A stretch of 64,000 bases of DNA, from the NCBI GenBank assembly GCA_947095585.1, contig OX352761.1, positions 23,031,777 through 23,095,776 on the forward strand. The letters run 5' to 3'. Shown in pieces: positions 11,276 through 20,975 of this stretch. A program made the position numbers and the translations under genes. The stretch's first letter is position 1; every line of letters begins with the position of its first letter. Origin of the DNA: Nephrocerus scutellatus. Taxonomy: Eukaryota; Arthropoda; Insecta; Diptera; Pipunculidae. Under the pieces are notes generated by a model. The model made no database searches, was not told where the DNA came from, and saw nothing but the letters and a program-made list of their open reading frames with translations.

Positions 11276-11708
11276 GGTATGTATTCATGTATGTATATGT
11301 GCCTCCTTACTTCTGGAATGCGTGAAACATTTTCAACCAAGCTTGGAACACATGTCACACACAAATCAAACATAGGTAGTGAATTGTTGGTCAAAGGTGT
11401 GGGGTGGGGAGAAAGGGCAACACCGGGTATTTCAGCTTGTTTTAAATAAAAGACATTTAGTTAGCTGATGTATGCTTATCCAGAGCTAGTCGGCTATTTT
11501 CTTGATGTTTGCCCCGAAAAGGCTTCCGTTTTCAGTTATCGTCGTTCACGTTTCCTAATTGTTGTTCACAACGAAATCTTTTCAGCAATACCACTGCTCT
11601 TAAACACATACCACCCCTTTTTAATAAAAAATTATTCAAAAGATTACTTTAAAAAGTCATTGCATTGTTTACAACTAACACGCTTTTCATACTTTCTTAC
11701 CGTTTCAG

Positions 11709-11886
11709 TGAAAAAGCCGATCTGAAGTCTCGATCGGACAGCACCAGCGGACCACAAGGTGACTCAATTTATACAACACCCGCCGGATTTCACAATCATC
11801 ATCAGCACACTGGATCGCATGGATCGCCCGAAGCAATGAAGGTACGAATGGCCGCGATGATATTACAGCCCCCAACTAGGGTCTAG
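11709..11886 (+). CDS. Start of large host exon, up to the in-frame TAG
   Basis: The acceptor TACCGTTTCAG at 11708 opens a frame that joins in phase to the microexon at 6586. It reads SEKADLKSRSDSTSGPQGDS, then IYTTPAGFHNHHQHTGSHGS, then PEAMKVRMAAMILQPPTRV and TAG at 11884-11886. Two donors inside the exon could end it early: AAG followed by GTGACT at 11759 (phase 1) and ATGAAG followed by GTACGA at 11842 (phase 0, close to consensus). The frame does not end biologically at the TAG in any obvious way, because the same frame is open for a further 1600 codons. The product is polar and His/Ser-rich. The gene is not recognised. Confidence 0.6.
11884..11886 (+). promoter_or_regulatory. Candidate leaky stop codon (TAG C)
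   Basis: This single TAG interrupts an otherwise continuous frame from 11709 to 16689. The next base is C and the next six bases are CAGGCA. That differs at one position from CARYYA, the readthrough-promoting hexamer known from tobamovirus-type stops. A C after the stop is also a common feature of readthrough stops predicted in Drosophila. The TAG could instead be removed by a tiny intron (11842-11886 or 11842-11889). Confidence 0.45.
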
Positions 11887-14800
11887 CAGGCAATTACTAG
11901 CAATACTAGTAATAACCAGGCAATTAGTAGTAGTAATAACAATAACAATGATAATGATAATTTAAAAAACACAAACGTCAATGCCGCTGGAAATATTCAA
12001 GAAAGCGGCAGCGACAGCAACAAGAGAACAAAAAATGACGACGATGAAAACAGTGACGATGATGACGACGAGGACGAGGACGAGGACAAACTTCATAAAA
12101 CACAGGGTGACGATAACAAAATGAAAAAGTGTGGGCAATCGATGAGTGCAGTAGGTGATGACAGGACGACACACAGACGTAATAGCAGCAGCAACAGCAG
12201 TTGTAACAGTAGTAGTAATAGGAGTAGCGACAGTTCAAGTAATAGTGATAGTAATAATAATAGTAATATCGATATCGATATTGGTAACGATAAGGATAAT
12301 GATAACAATATAAACTGCAGCAGTAAGCATAGCAAGGTTAACGCAGAGAAAATATTAAATTTAAATCTAAACGCAAACTCAACTCCATTAGAAAATGACA
12401 ATAATCGCAATGTCAACGACGACAGCAGTATCGATAACTACAACGATAGTAATAAGCATTGTAGTCGTAGTCTCTTGCTAGACACTGACGATAACAGTTC
12501 CGATCCGTTGATGACGACGCAGACTATGACAACGATGCAGGTGAATGACAGCAGCAAAACCGACGAACAACACACTAGTGTAACCTTTAGCAATTTATCG
12601 ATAACAAATCCATTCTATCGATTTCACAAGCAATCGTCATCGATGCGACACCATTCTGGTCGTCGCACTAGCTGCACTGCTAAGCAAAGCTCAAATTTTG
12701 ATTTTCTTGATGAGGTGGTAAGCTCGTCGGCAGCAGAGAAGACAATTCGAAAAATTAAATCCGATACAGATATCCTGAAGCATCAGCTGCAGGATAAAGA
12801 TTCTTCTTTTGTAGCGATAGCAGAAAACGTAGTCGATAAGCCATTAGTTTGTAAGAATAAATCTGTAAGTAGTTTAGCAAGGGTGGCGAGTGATGCGCCG
12901 CAATTGACAACAAAAATTGTAGATAACCAAATTAAACAAAGTCCTGATCAAGACTACTGCAACGGGCGATGGTCATCATCGCATTCGAACACGACCACAG
13001 ACAGGGAGGAGAATCAGCAGTGGGCGCAGCAGAAGGATGACAGTACTGTCATAACGAATCCATTCTCAATTTTTCTCGATACCGACGATACATCGATGAC
13101 ACCGCCTCGAGTTGATTTGCAGCAAGACCACCGCCCGAGGACGTCCTCGTTTGCCTCGGTGATAACGTCGAAACCTATCAAGAAGCACCGTTCGGAGCGT
13201 TCTATTCGTCGGTTCTTGGATTTGGAGCAACAGAAGAGAAGTTATATGCAGGAGAATCACTATCTGTACGGGGTGCCAGTAAGCAGATTCAATCGACAAG
13301 ACTTTCCTGCAGTAAGCGAGCAAGCGAATGAACAAACGAGCACATGCGCAAGACCATCGACACGGAAAAGCCACGTGGTTTTGAAGCACCTATCTCTGCG
13401 AAAGCTGCACAAGTCTTCGACAAACTCGACTACTCCGGCATCCATTCCAGCATCGTCGTCCATTCTAACAAAAGACAATAACCTTCAGGTGGTGCCACAT
13501 CTTAAGAAACTAAAGATCAGCTACCCCAATCGAACGCAGAGCATTCACAGCATTCGAGCACTGGACGCGACAGCCACAGCTAAGAACTCCTACTTTGAAC
13601 GCCTGCAGCTCAAGACAAAACAAGGAATTCAGAAGATTCGCGACAAATGCCGTAACTTTAAGCACAACTCCAGCGACTCGACCTTCAATCAGGATTCCAA
13701 AGATGACAGTTTCAAGTACATTGGCGATCGGGTTCATACCAGCGCCTACGAGTCAAAGTGTGGTGATGCGCCAGATAATAGCGGCAAACAGGCGGTCATC
13801 TACAAAAGTTACAAGTCCGAAATTGATTTGTCAAAAAACCTGCATTACCTAGACGCCTTCCTACAGGAGCATTTTCAGGAGGGTCTGAAGGACTACAAGA
13901 AGTCCTCGCACTCGGTGGGAAGAGTGACGGCAGCAAAGCTTGCGCGACAGCGTGAACAAATGGGCACGACAACACTACAGCTAACAAAAAAGGCAAAAGC
14001 TTCTCCGAAACGATTGCGTCAGGAAAACTCGCATAAAAGAAGCCTATCAGCCTCCAAACCAACCGTTGTCACCGCTGCGAACTATGAGACCTTAGGCACT
14101 CTTCCAATGTCACATGAGAAGTCTAAAATGAGAAAGGCGAATTCGGACTCAATGAGTAGCAGTGACTACGCATCCGTTTTCAGTGGTCCACCTACAGGTG
14201 CGGCGCCCACGCCAAGTCCTAGCCTACTCATCGACCACCTGCCCCAGGCTAAGTTGCGCTATGAACACCCGAAAATCTCCGAGTTTTTCTTTGATCATCT
14301 CAGCAACTACTCATCGATTGGTGCTGATATATTTCTTCCGGATAGTACCGATGGCGACAATTCAATTTTCTTCGGCGATAACGATGACCTCGATAACCCC
14401 TACAACGGAGAAGGCATTCGCATCCTCATCGATGGTCCCAACAACACCGCTGAAGAGGAATTCGCGGAAAATCATAATCTTATCCTAAACACAAGCGATT
14501 GGTATCAGCAACAAAATGATGATCGAAATTTTCGACGAGAGAGTGAAGATTCTCCCGATAACTACGGTTTCTACCAATCACTTGACCAACACAATCGCTC
14601 CAATAGCGACTGCAAGGACATGAAATACGAAAATTATTTGGAACACTTTCGCAGGAATAAGAAGAAGTCCAATTCCATTGAGTACGACAATGAGTTGGAG
14701 TTTGGAATAGGGTTATCGATATGCGATTATAATGCGATAACAAATGGTCGGCCACCTCTTGTGCATCAATTGCAACAGCAGCAGGGTAAGGGAGGAAGAG

Positions 14801-16689
14801 AAACAAGTGAGGCCGCAATTCCATCTTCGAAAACAAATTCGAAACAACGCCAAACGTCCGCCATCTTGGATAGCGCTCTGCCAAATCTACGTCGCAGTGA
14901 CGTAATAAACATTCCAGCAAATTCATACCATCATCTTCAGCAGCAACAGCACCAAAAAACCCAAAGGAACCATCACCACATCGACGCTTACAACCGAACC
15001 GAATTCTATGGATTCGGCGGTCTCTGCGGCGGTGGTTCTGAAGCCATCAGCAGTTCAGGCATTGCCACCGCCAACAATGATGATGATGCCAACGACGATG
15101 ATGGAGATAACATTAAATTGCTATCTAAATCGCAGCCGTCAGCAACAAAAGTAGATTCACCAAAAACGCTTGGTGAATCTATTGCTTCAGCATCCGCACC
15201 CGAACCATCTGGACCAACAACGGCAACTTTATCGGTGTCGTTTCAACAGTCACAGCCACAGCACAGCTCTCTTTATAACCAGAACAGACGTCGCCACCAA
15301 CAACAAGCTTCAAAAGCCACATTATCGCTGCGAAAAAATTGCACCAGCAACAGCACCTGGAATAAACTCTTATCGGGATCGGCGTCATCGCCCATAGGAG
15401 TCGTAGTTCCAACATCGCCGATTTTCAATGGTGAAACTGCGACAGCGGCGGTGACACCACGATTTGGAAAAACTGACGGTGAACATCATAATCAAAGTCG
15501 TTACCCTGCCGTCACCGTTGGCAGAGCAAACTTCTCTGATGACATATCATCAGCAGCAGAGGGAACACCAATACCACCACCACCACCACCACTGATAACG
15601 ACCCCACCACAGGGACCAGGGACTTTTTCGTGCACGACATCAGCATCGAAATCCTTTTCATCGACACCATCCGCATCATCACCGCCGTCATCGTCGACAT
15701 CTTCATCGACAGGGGGCAGCACATATGCGTCTATGCTCGTCGCGCCTCTACCACAGCAGAATACACTGTTTACTAACGGTAAACTACATGCAAAGCATCA
15801 CAGTGGTGGTGGTGGTGGTTGTGGTGCAAACTCTAGCACCTCGTCCTCTGCCAGTGTCGCCACAAATAATCGTTATATTTTGGAAAATTTGCGCAAATAC
15901 TATCATCAGCATCCGCCGGCGAACTCAGTGAATTCCTCATCATTGTCTACCTCGTCGTCGTCGACATCATCTATGTCGCAGAATGTTCCCGCCATTAGCA
16001 TACAGAGAGGATACCAACAACAACAACAACAAAACCAACAACACTCACACCAGAAACAACACAACTCGCAATTGGCTTCGAATAAATCGGCTGCTCTTGC
16101 TGCTACCGCCGCCGCTCACAACAACACTAGCAGCAATCATTACATTCGCCGCAATTCAACCACGTCAAATACTTCATCCGATAACTTTGACACATTCATT
16201 GCGTTGCGGAATAGCAACGTGGCAGACGGCGGTGTCACTGCTCCTGATTACAGAAATTCCACTAAACGATCAACTTATAACAAACATCAACACAAGCAGT
16301 ACCAACATCAAACGCAATCCCACCAGCACCGCCAGCAGCAGCAGCAACAGTATCATCATCATCATCAAGATGATAGTCCGCCTCTTGTGTCTGCTCTGAA
16401 TTATTACGGCACCGGCAATGCTGGTGACAGTGCCTTGCATCATTCGTTTGCAACTGGAATTATTATTGGAAATTCTTCATCTTCGGCATCGCGAGTTAAT
16501 TCTGCTCCAGATGCCGGTAGCTGTACTACGAACGGGACGCTGACAATCAATTCAAATTCGATAACAGCACCGGCCACAAAATTAAACTCAGTTCCTTCAA
16601 ATCAATTAATAACGCCGTCGTCGGCATCGAAGCCTCATCCGTCGTTTGCCAATGAACGTGAGACATTCATATTGGAATACGAATGTTAG
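11887..16689 (+). CDS. 1600-codon open frame after the TAG: large disordered protein
   Basis: The frame is open from just after the TAG to TAG at 16687-16689. Its first 78 codons contain no ATG but have the same Asn/Ser/Asp-rich composition as the rest, including an acidic run of Asp/Glu at 12037-12087. This indicates coding upstream of the first Met at 12121. From 12121 there are 1522 residues. Composition is dominated by Ser, Asn, Asp, Gln and His, with poly-Pro near residue 1150 and poly-Gln near residue 1300. Segments of ordinary composition are spread between: TNPFYRFHK (162-170) and a second TNPFSIF near 312, RSIRRFLDLEQQKRSYMQEN near 360, LDAFLQEHFQEGLKDYKK near 580 and HPKISEFFFDHLSNYSSIG near 720. 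No signal peptide, membrane helix or known catalytic domain is visible. The ATG at 12121 has a good fly start context (AACAAAATG), so internal initiation is an alternative. I do not recognise the gene. Confidence 0.8.
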   Translation, partial: QAITSNTSNNQAISSSNNNNNDNDNLKNTNVNAAGNIQESGSDSNKRTKNDDDENSDDDDDEDEDEDKLHKTQGDDNKMKKCGQSMSAVGDDRTTHRRNSSSNSSCNSSSNRSSDSSSNSDSNNNSNIDIDIGNDKDNDNNINCSSKHSKVNAEKILNLNLNANSTPLENDNNRNVNDDSSIDNYNDSNKHCSRSLLLDTDDNSSDPLMTTQTMTTMQVNDSSKTDEQHTSVTFSNLSITNPFYRFHKQSSSMRHHSGRRTSCTAKQSSNFDFLDEVVSSSAAEKTIRKIKSDTDILKHQLQDKDSSFVAIAENVVDKPLVCKNKSVSSLARVASDAPQLTTKIVDNQIKQSPDQDYCNGRWSSSHSNTTTDREENQQWAQQKDDSTVITNPFSIFLDTDDTSMTPPRVDLQQDHRPRTSSFASVITSKPIKKHRSERSIRRFLDLEQQKRSYMQENHYLYGVPVSRFNRQDFPAVSEQANEQTSTCARPSTRKSHVVLKHLSLRKLHKSSTNSTTPASIPASSSILTKDNNLQVVPHLKKLKISYPNRTQSIHSIRALDATATAKNSYFERLQLKTKQGIQKIRDKCRNFKHNSSDSTFNQDSKDDSFKYIGDRVHTSAYESKCGDAPDNSGKQAVIYKSYKSEIDLSKNLHYLDAFLQEHFQEGLKDYKKSSHSVGRVTAAKLARQREQMGTTTLQLTKKAKASPKRLRQENSHKRSLSASKPTVVTAANYETLGTLPMSHEKSKMRKANSDSMSSSDYASVFSGPPTGAAPTPSPSLLIDHLPQAKLRYEHPKISEFFFDHLSNYSSIGADIFLPDSTDGDNSIFFGDNDDLDNPYNGEGIRILIDGPNNTAEEEFAENHNLILNTSDWYQQQNDDRNFRRESEDSPDNYGFYQSLDQHNRSNSDCKDMKYENYLEHFRRNKKKSNSIEYDNELEFGIGLSICDYNAITNGRPPLVHQLQQQQGKGGRETSEAAIPSSKTNSKQRQTSAILDSALPNLRRSDVINIPANSYHHLQQQQHQKTQRNHHHIDAYNRTEFYGFGGLCGGGSEAISSSGIATANNDDDANDDDGDNIKLLSKSQPSATKVDSPKTLGESIASASAPEPSGPTTATLSVSFQQSQPQHSSLYNQNRRRHQQQASKATLSLRKNCTSNSTWNKLLSGSASSPIGVVVPTSPIFNGETATAAVTPRFGKTDGEHHNQSRYPAVTVGRANFSDDISSAAEGTPIPPPPPPLITTPPQGPGTFSCTTSASKSFSSTPSASSPPSSSTSSSTGGSTYASMLVAPLPQQNTLFTNGKLHAKHHSGGGGGCGANSSTSSSASVATNNRYILENLRKYYHQHPPANSVNSSSLSTSSSSTSSMSQNVPAISIQRGYQQQQQQNQQHSHQKQHNSQLASNKSAALAATAAAHNNTSSNHYIRRNSTTSNTSSDNFDTFIALRNSNVADGGVTAPDYRNSTKRSTYNKHQHKQYQHQTQSHQHRQQQQQQYHHHHQDDSPPLVSALNYYGTGNAGDSALHHSFATGIIIGNSSSSASRVNSAPDAGSCTTNGTLTINSNSITAPATKLNSVPSNQLITPSSASKPHPSFANERETFILEYEC

Positions 16690-16752
16690 CATGTTAGAAT
16701 GTTATATTTTGCCACTAAAAAAAAAATCTCGCGAATGCAAAGGTGTAATCGA
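16690..16752 (+). other. Short 3' flank of the large exon
   Basis: Only about 60 bases separate the stop at 16689 from the LINE that follows. No AATAAA is seen, but there is an A-run at 16717-16727. Either the 3' UTR runs on through the LINE or cleavage occurs at a weak site here. Confidence 0.35.
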
Positions 16753-18480
16753 ATTAGGTTAGGTTAGGTGGGGTAGCTTGTCGGCAAGAAACCGACCCAC
16801 TTAGACCAATGATGGTCCATTATGATGCCACATGGATTGAGAGAATTTCTCGCCCTACTCGTTAAACCAGTTGGAGCTCCGAGTGAAGCGTAGAAGACTT
16901 TTGATGTCAGTGCTTGACAAATCGTTAAGGTCGTTGTAAATAAAGCTCCCAAGAGAGAGAGCTGTGCTTGTCCAGAGAAGGTGATGAATTCTTCCTCCAT
17001 CTCGTTCTGCAGAACTTATTGGAAAATACACAAAGCCTTGCTGCATGCTTGTCTATAAGACAGTGCCCAGTAATTACCCCTATTGCAGCACTTATGTGCA
17101 ATCTGTTCAAACATTTGGATCGGATCCAGCTTTGGCCATAACTTCTTTGTCGCTACACAAGATAGACCATTTGACCATCTACGGTTGGTTTTATCAATAG
17201 CATGCTGCTTTAACATGAATTGGATGTATCAATCGGTATGCCCAAGGAATCATTTACATGTAGAAGGAGCAGCGTGATCATCAGCCGTGCAGTTCCCCAA
17301 AATGTCACTATGCCGAGGTACCTAGTAAAAGTAAATGTTGAACTGCGCCATGTTCCTGACGGAGGATTGACAGTCTAGGGCTAAAATAGAGTTCGTAGGG
17401 ATCTCAAAGCTGCTTGACTATGCGAGAAGACGCGGGTATCCTTAGTGGATATAACGTTTCTCTTCAACCAAGAGAGGACTTCTGTTTGAAAAACACTGCA
17501 GCGATTGGGAAGACGGAAAGAAAGACTAGTATTAAGCCTTTTTAAGAAAACACCGCCGCCTACCCCATCATCAGTTTTCGACCCGTCAGTATAAAAACTG
17601 TTCGATTTATCTTCCAAGATGACACCTTTTTACCGGGGGAAGATGGGGTGGTGACCTGGAAGTTGTTGTTGAAATATAATTGCGGAATTGTGTAGTCCAT
17701 AATTCCTGGTGGAGCCCTGCAACAACTCAGAACAGAGGAGTATCCGAATTTATTTCTTATTCACTGGGACGTTGCATTATGGCGAACAGCCACGCTAGCA
17801 GCAACTTGTCTTCTGAAGATGTCGAGTGATGTTAGAGTGAAGAGTATGTCTTGTGCTGCGGAGTGCTCCGCGCATACATAGACAAGCCGATGGTTGGACG
17901 TTTCTTAACTGTCCCGATTCTTTGCTTTGTCTGAGGCAGTCACCACCTGGCCAACAAACCGTACAGAAGTGTAGGTTTTATTACCGAAAAGTTGAAGACC
18001 ACATTTTCTACCGATGGCTTTCTACAGGGGAAGCGTGCCACTTCGGCTTTACGAACTCTTTCCTGTATATTGGGTTTCCAGCTTAGCTTTTTGTCCATAA
18101 TGAGACCCATATACTTAGCTTTATCAGTGAAGGATAAGCCTGTGCTCTTTAAAGAGGGTGGGTCAATATGTTAAATTTTATATTTTCTAGGAAAGAGGAC
18201 AAATTCTGATTTTTGTGGGGTTTTCCCAAACCATCTAGTTAGGTTGTGAAGAGCATTCTGTAAGAGATATTTCAGGGTATTAAGGTGTTTTCCTGAAACG
18301 GCAATAGCAACGGCCATCGCATAGCATAGGCCATCACTCTGCAGCCCTCCCTTTTCATGTGTATCAGCAGCTCGTTCACCACGAAATTCCATAGAATGGG
18401 GATATAACTTTACCTTGCGGCGTTCCTTTGCAATCAGATACAGACATAGTCGTCAGTTTACTTGTTACGCCAAATTCCCT
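16753..18480 (-). mobile_element. LINE with RNase H domain, C-terminal half, decayed
   Basis: Read on the minus strand from 18480: a decayed RT end (GTPQGKVISPF near 18420), then MGLIMDKKLSWKPNIQERVR near 18100, typical of the post-RT region. An RNase H domain follows at 17617-17381 with NSFYTDGSKTDDGVGGGVF (catalytic Asp in YTDGS). A Cys/His-type tail reading GVITGHCLIDKHAARLC and NKFCRTRW lies at 17080-16980. The 3' end is marked by CCTAACCTAACCTAATTCG near 16756. Stops and frameshifts are frequent. RNase H with this tail is found in I/R1/LOA-type LINEs; the exact clade is inferred. Confidence 0.75.
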
Positions 18481-18504
18481 CATAGCTTTAAAAGTGCTAC
18501 TCTG

Positions 18505-19745
18505 GACATGCTGTCATCATCATCATCATCATCATATTTGGATCTCCATCAGTGCCCGGTCTTGGCCTCCCGAAAAAATCTCTTCTATTCGCTCATGCGA
18601 GCATACCGAGCTTAATTCTCTTTATTCTCTTTACGATGTCGACATCGCGGTAACCCTCGTAGATATCAACAGTACAGAGTCTCCGGAATCGTCCTTCCTC
18701 ACATCTCAAACGCGGCTAAGAAGTTAGAATGCTTTTTGCTAAGCACCCAAGTCTCGGATCCATATGTAATTACTGGTATGACCATTGTCTTATACACCAT
18801 CCTCCTTCCTCACATCTCAAACGCGGCTAAGAAGTTAGAATGCTTTTTGCTAAGCACCCAAGTCTCGGATCCATATGTAATTACTGGTATGACCATTGTC
18901 TTATACACCAGCAGCTTAGATGTTATGGGTAAATTCCTGGATTTAAAGAATCTTGACAGACTAAAGTAGGCTTTGTTGGCTTTTAGCAACCGTGCTCAAA
19001 TTTCTGGTTCCATGATATTATCGGCCGCTATACTTGACCAGAGATAGTTAAAGGATTGCACTACTTCAAATTCACGCTCCATGTACTTTGTTTTGCTCCC
19101 ATTTATGTGCAGCCCCAGATTTCGTGCCGCCCGTTCGATCTAGATGAAAGCTTTCTGTAAAGCCCTTTGGTTTCTACTTTCTACCAACGATGTCGATGTC
19201 GTCTGCGTAAGCCAGTATCTGAATGGACTTAAAGAAGAATGTTCCTCTCGCCATTAAGTCAGAGTCTCGGATCTCTTTCTCTAACGCCAGGTTGAACAGG
19301 ACGCAGGCCAGTCCATCCCCTTGTCGGAGCATGTTATAGATGTTGAATGGGCTTAATAGTGCTCCGGATATTTTTACTTGGCTTATAACATTGGTCATGG
19401 TCAAACTACATAGTCGTGTCAGTTTATTTGGGATGCCGAATTCTTTCATGGCTTTATACAGTTATTGCTAAGACTATGCTATTATAGGCGGCTTTAAATT
19501 CTATAGAAAGAGTGAATTTTCAATCTCTAGCTGCCTAAGGGTTGAAGCAACACTGGTATGAACCGATGATGACTTTTTCGTATGGGGCTTGTAGGAGAGA
19601 GGTGAAAATCGTTATACCACGGTAATTACTGCATGATGTTGTAATATCTCCGTTCCTATGTATAGGGCACAAGATGCCTCTTCGCCAGTATTCTGGCATC
19701 GCTTCTTCTTGTCATACTTGTACTAATATTTTAAGAATTCTTCTT
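18505..19745 (-). mobile_element. RTE-like LINE with internal 111-bp duplication
   Basis: This is the same family and order as 7915-9440. It includes MKEFGIPNKLTRLC, MLRQGDGLACVLFNLALEK and an intact catalytic box in ILAYADDIDIVG (19449-19174). A (GAT)n tail, read as ATCATCATCATCATCATC on plus, sits at 18513-18534. A block of about 111 bases is present twice in tandem with near-perfect identity (18693-18803 and 18804-18914). Frameshifts elsewhere make it inactive. Confidence 0.8.
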
Positions 19746-19934
19746 AGGCGCAAATCTTGTACTCGCAACGATCAAATTATTGCTTGTTGTCCTCTATAAC
19801 ACGTTGTCCACTGTCTTCAATGTTGATTTTTACATCATATTGATGGCAAGCATAGACTTCCCCTTCGATTAATACAAGTAATTTATCCCTTTCATCATTC
19901 GGGGAATTATTTGTAGGTGCATTAAAAACAACAC

Positions 19935-20050
19935 GCGAAGGGTGTATAATAATAATATTTGGGGCGATAGACCGTTGCGGTCCAAGGTACTAATTTTTCG
20001 CAACCAATTGTGTTGTGCATGTATAAGTTTGCACAAAAATGGAAGGTTAT
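19935..20050 (-). mobile_element. SINE 3' half
   Basis: The plus strand shows TAATAATAATATTTGGGGCG, then GACCGTTGCGGTCCAAGG, then CGCAACCAATTGTGTTG and TTTGCACAAAAATGGAAGG. This matches the 3' body of the SINE at 51350-51635 and the copy at 43400. The tRNA-like head is missing. Confidence 0.6.
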
Positions 20051-20299
20051 ATATCCGTTCATTTATTGCTCTAGAACATATGATTTCTTACATGACAGCT
20101 GCAATATATGGCATATTCTGATTTTTGTAGGACACCACTTACCGTCCAGTGTGTTGTTGATTCTTTCGCTTTATGAAGGGTTTTTCAATTGGGACATAAC
20201 AATTTTGTATTTTAATACAAACGCACGCTTAACCTTTTCTCATGATCCGTCAATGTCAAAATATCATCTAAGGTTAATGTTTTTATTGCGGTTAAGATT

Positions 20300-20650
20300 A
20301 TGAACGAGCAACGTTTAAAAAATTACTACCGAAATGCTGAGTCGGCGTTCGTAATAATTGTCAACCAGACAGGCTCTGCGTGCTATAGTGGATAAAATAG
20401 AGTTAACATATTCACTTTTAAATGTTCCTGTTCCAGTGCGACAACGCACCGATCGAAGTACCGCAAATATCGCGGCCGTAAGTGCTTTAGTTCAAAAAGA
20501 GCCAAATCAATAGATTCCACACCACTCAAATGAAATCTTCCAGTCCACATTGTGGCGAGAATTTTTCGTAAAGTTTTTGACCTTCACCCGTACATGATCA
20601 AAGTGACTCAGGAACTGAAGCCGCTAGTTCATTTGAAGCGCCGAAACTTA
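20300..20650 (+). pseudogene. Mariner-type transposase remnant (N-terminal half)
   Basis: Broken plus-strand frames give VPVRQRTDRSTANIAAVSAL, then VQKEPNQSIPHHSN and then PYMIKVTQELKPLVHLKRR. The order (linker, second helix-turn-helix, the Y..K.TQELKP motif) is that of the mariner DNA-binding half. The catalytic half is missing and no terminal repeat is seen. It is not the same copy type as the element at 34171. Confidence 0.65.
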
Positions 20651-20789
20651 TCTTATGTCCTTACTGGTCAATTCTTTATTATTGGTCAGGATATCGGCTA
20701 TCTGCTGTTCAGCTCGAACTGTGTACAGTGAGTTTGGTCGTGCGGCTTGACCTCTAAAAAGTTTTTAATTTCCATTATCAAATTCCTTA

Positions 20790-20975
20790 AACTCCCATGC
20801 CGTTTACCTTTGCTGTCATCATTGTCATGGATCAGTGTTTCCGAGATGGATGTTAGGTTCCGTATCAATGTTTTTTTACGATCGGGGTTAATAACCTAGC
20901 ACTAAACCTTCCTTCTTTGGACGAAAACTACCGGCAGCCCCCGACGTAGATCGTACTTCTCCAGTCAGTATATAG
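20790..20975 (+). repeat. Dispersed repeat C, copy 1
   Basis: A stretch of about 180 bases shared with 37725-37915 and 54995-55210. Common landmarks are GTTCCGTA-like, then a T-run with ACG and GGTTA, CTAGCAC-like, a CTTTC/CCTTC segment, ACTACCGGCAG and a TTCTCCAGTCAG-like end. No coding sense. It may be the 3' end of an element that I cannot name. Confidence 0.5.

Noticed and set aside
12093..12416. Minus-strand open frames rich in Leu, Cys or Tyr (11962-12416) and others antisense to the large exon
   Set aside because: They are shadows of (AGC/AAT/GAT)n codons in the plus-strand exon. Their composition is what such repeats give in reverse.
16755..16772. TTAGG-type telomere repeat (ATTAGGTTAGGTTAGG)
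   Set aside because: Only about three units, located at the 3' end of a LINE copy. Flies lack TTAGG telomeres, and related LINE ends show the same kind of sequence.
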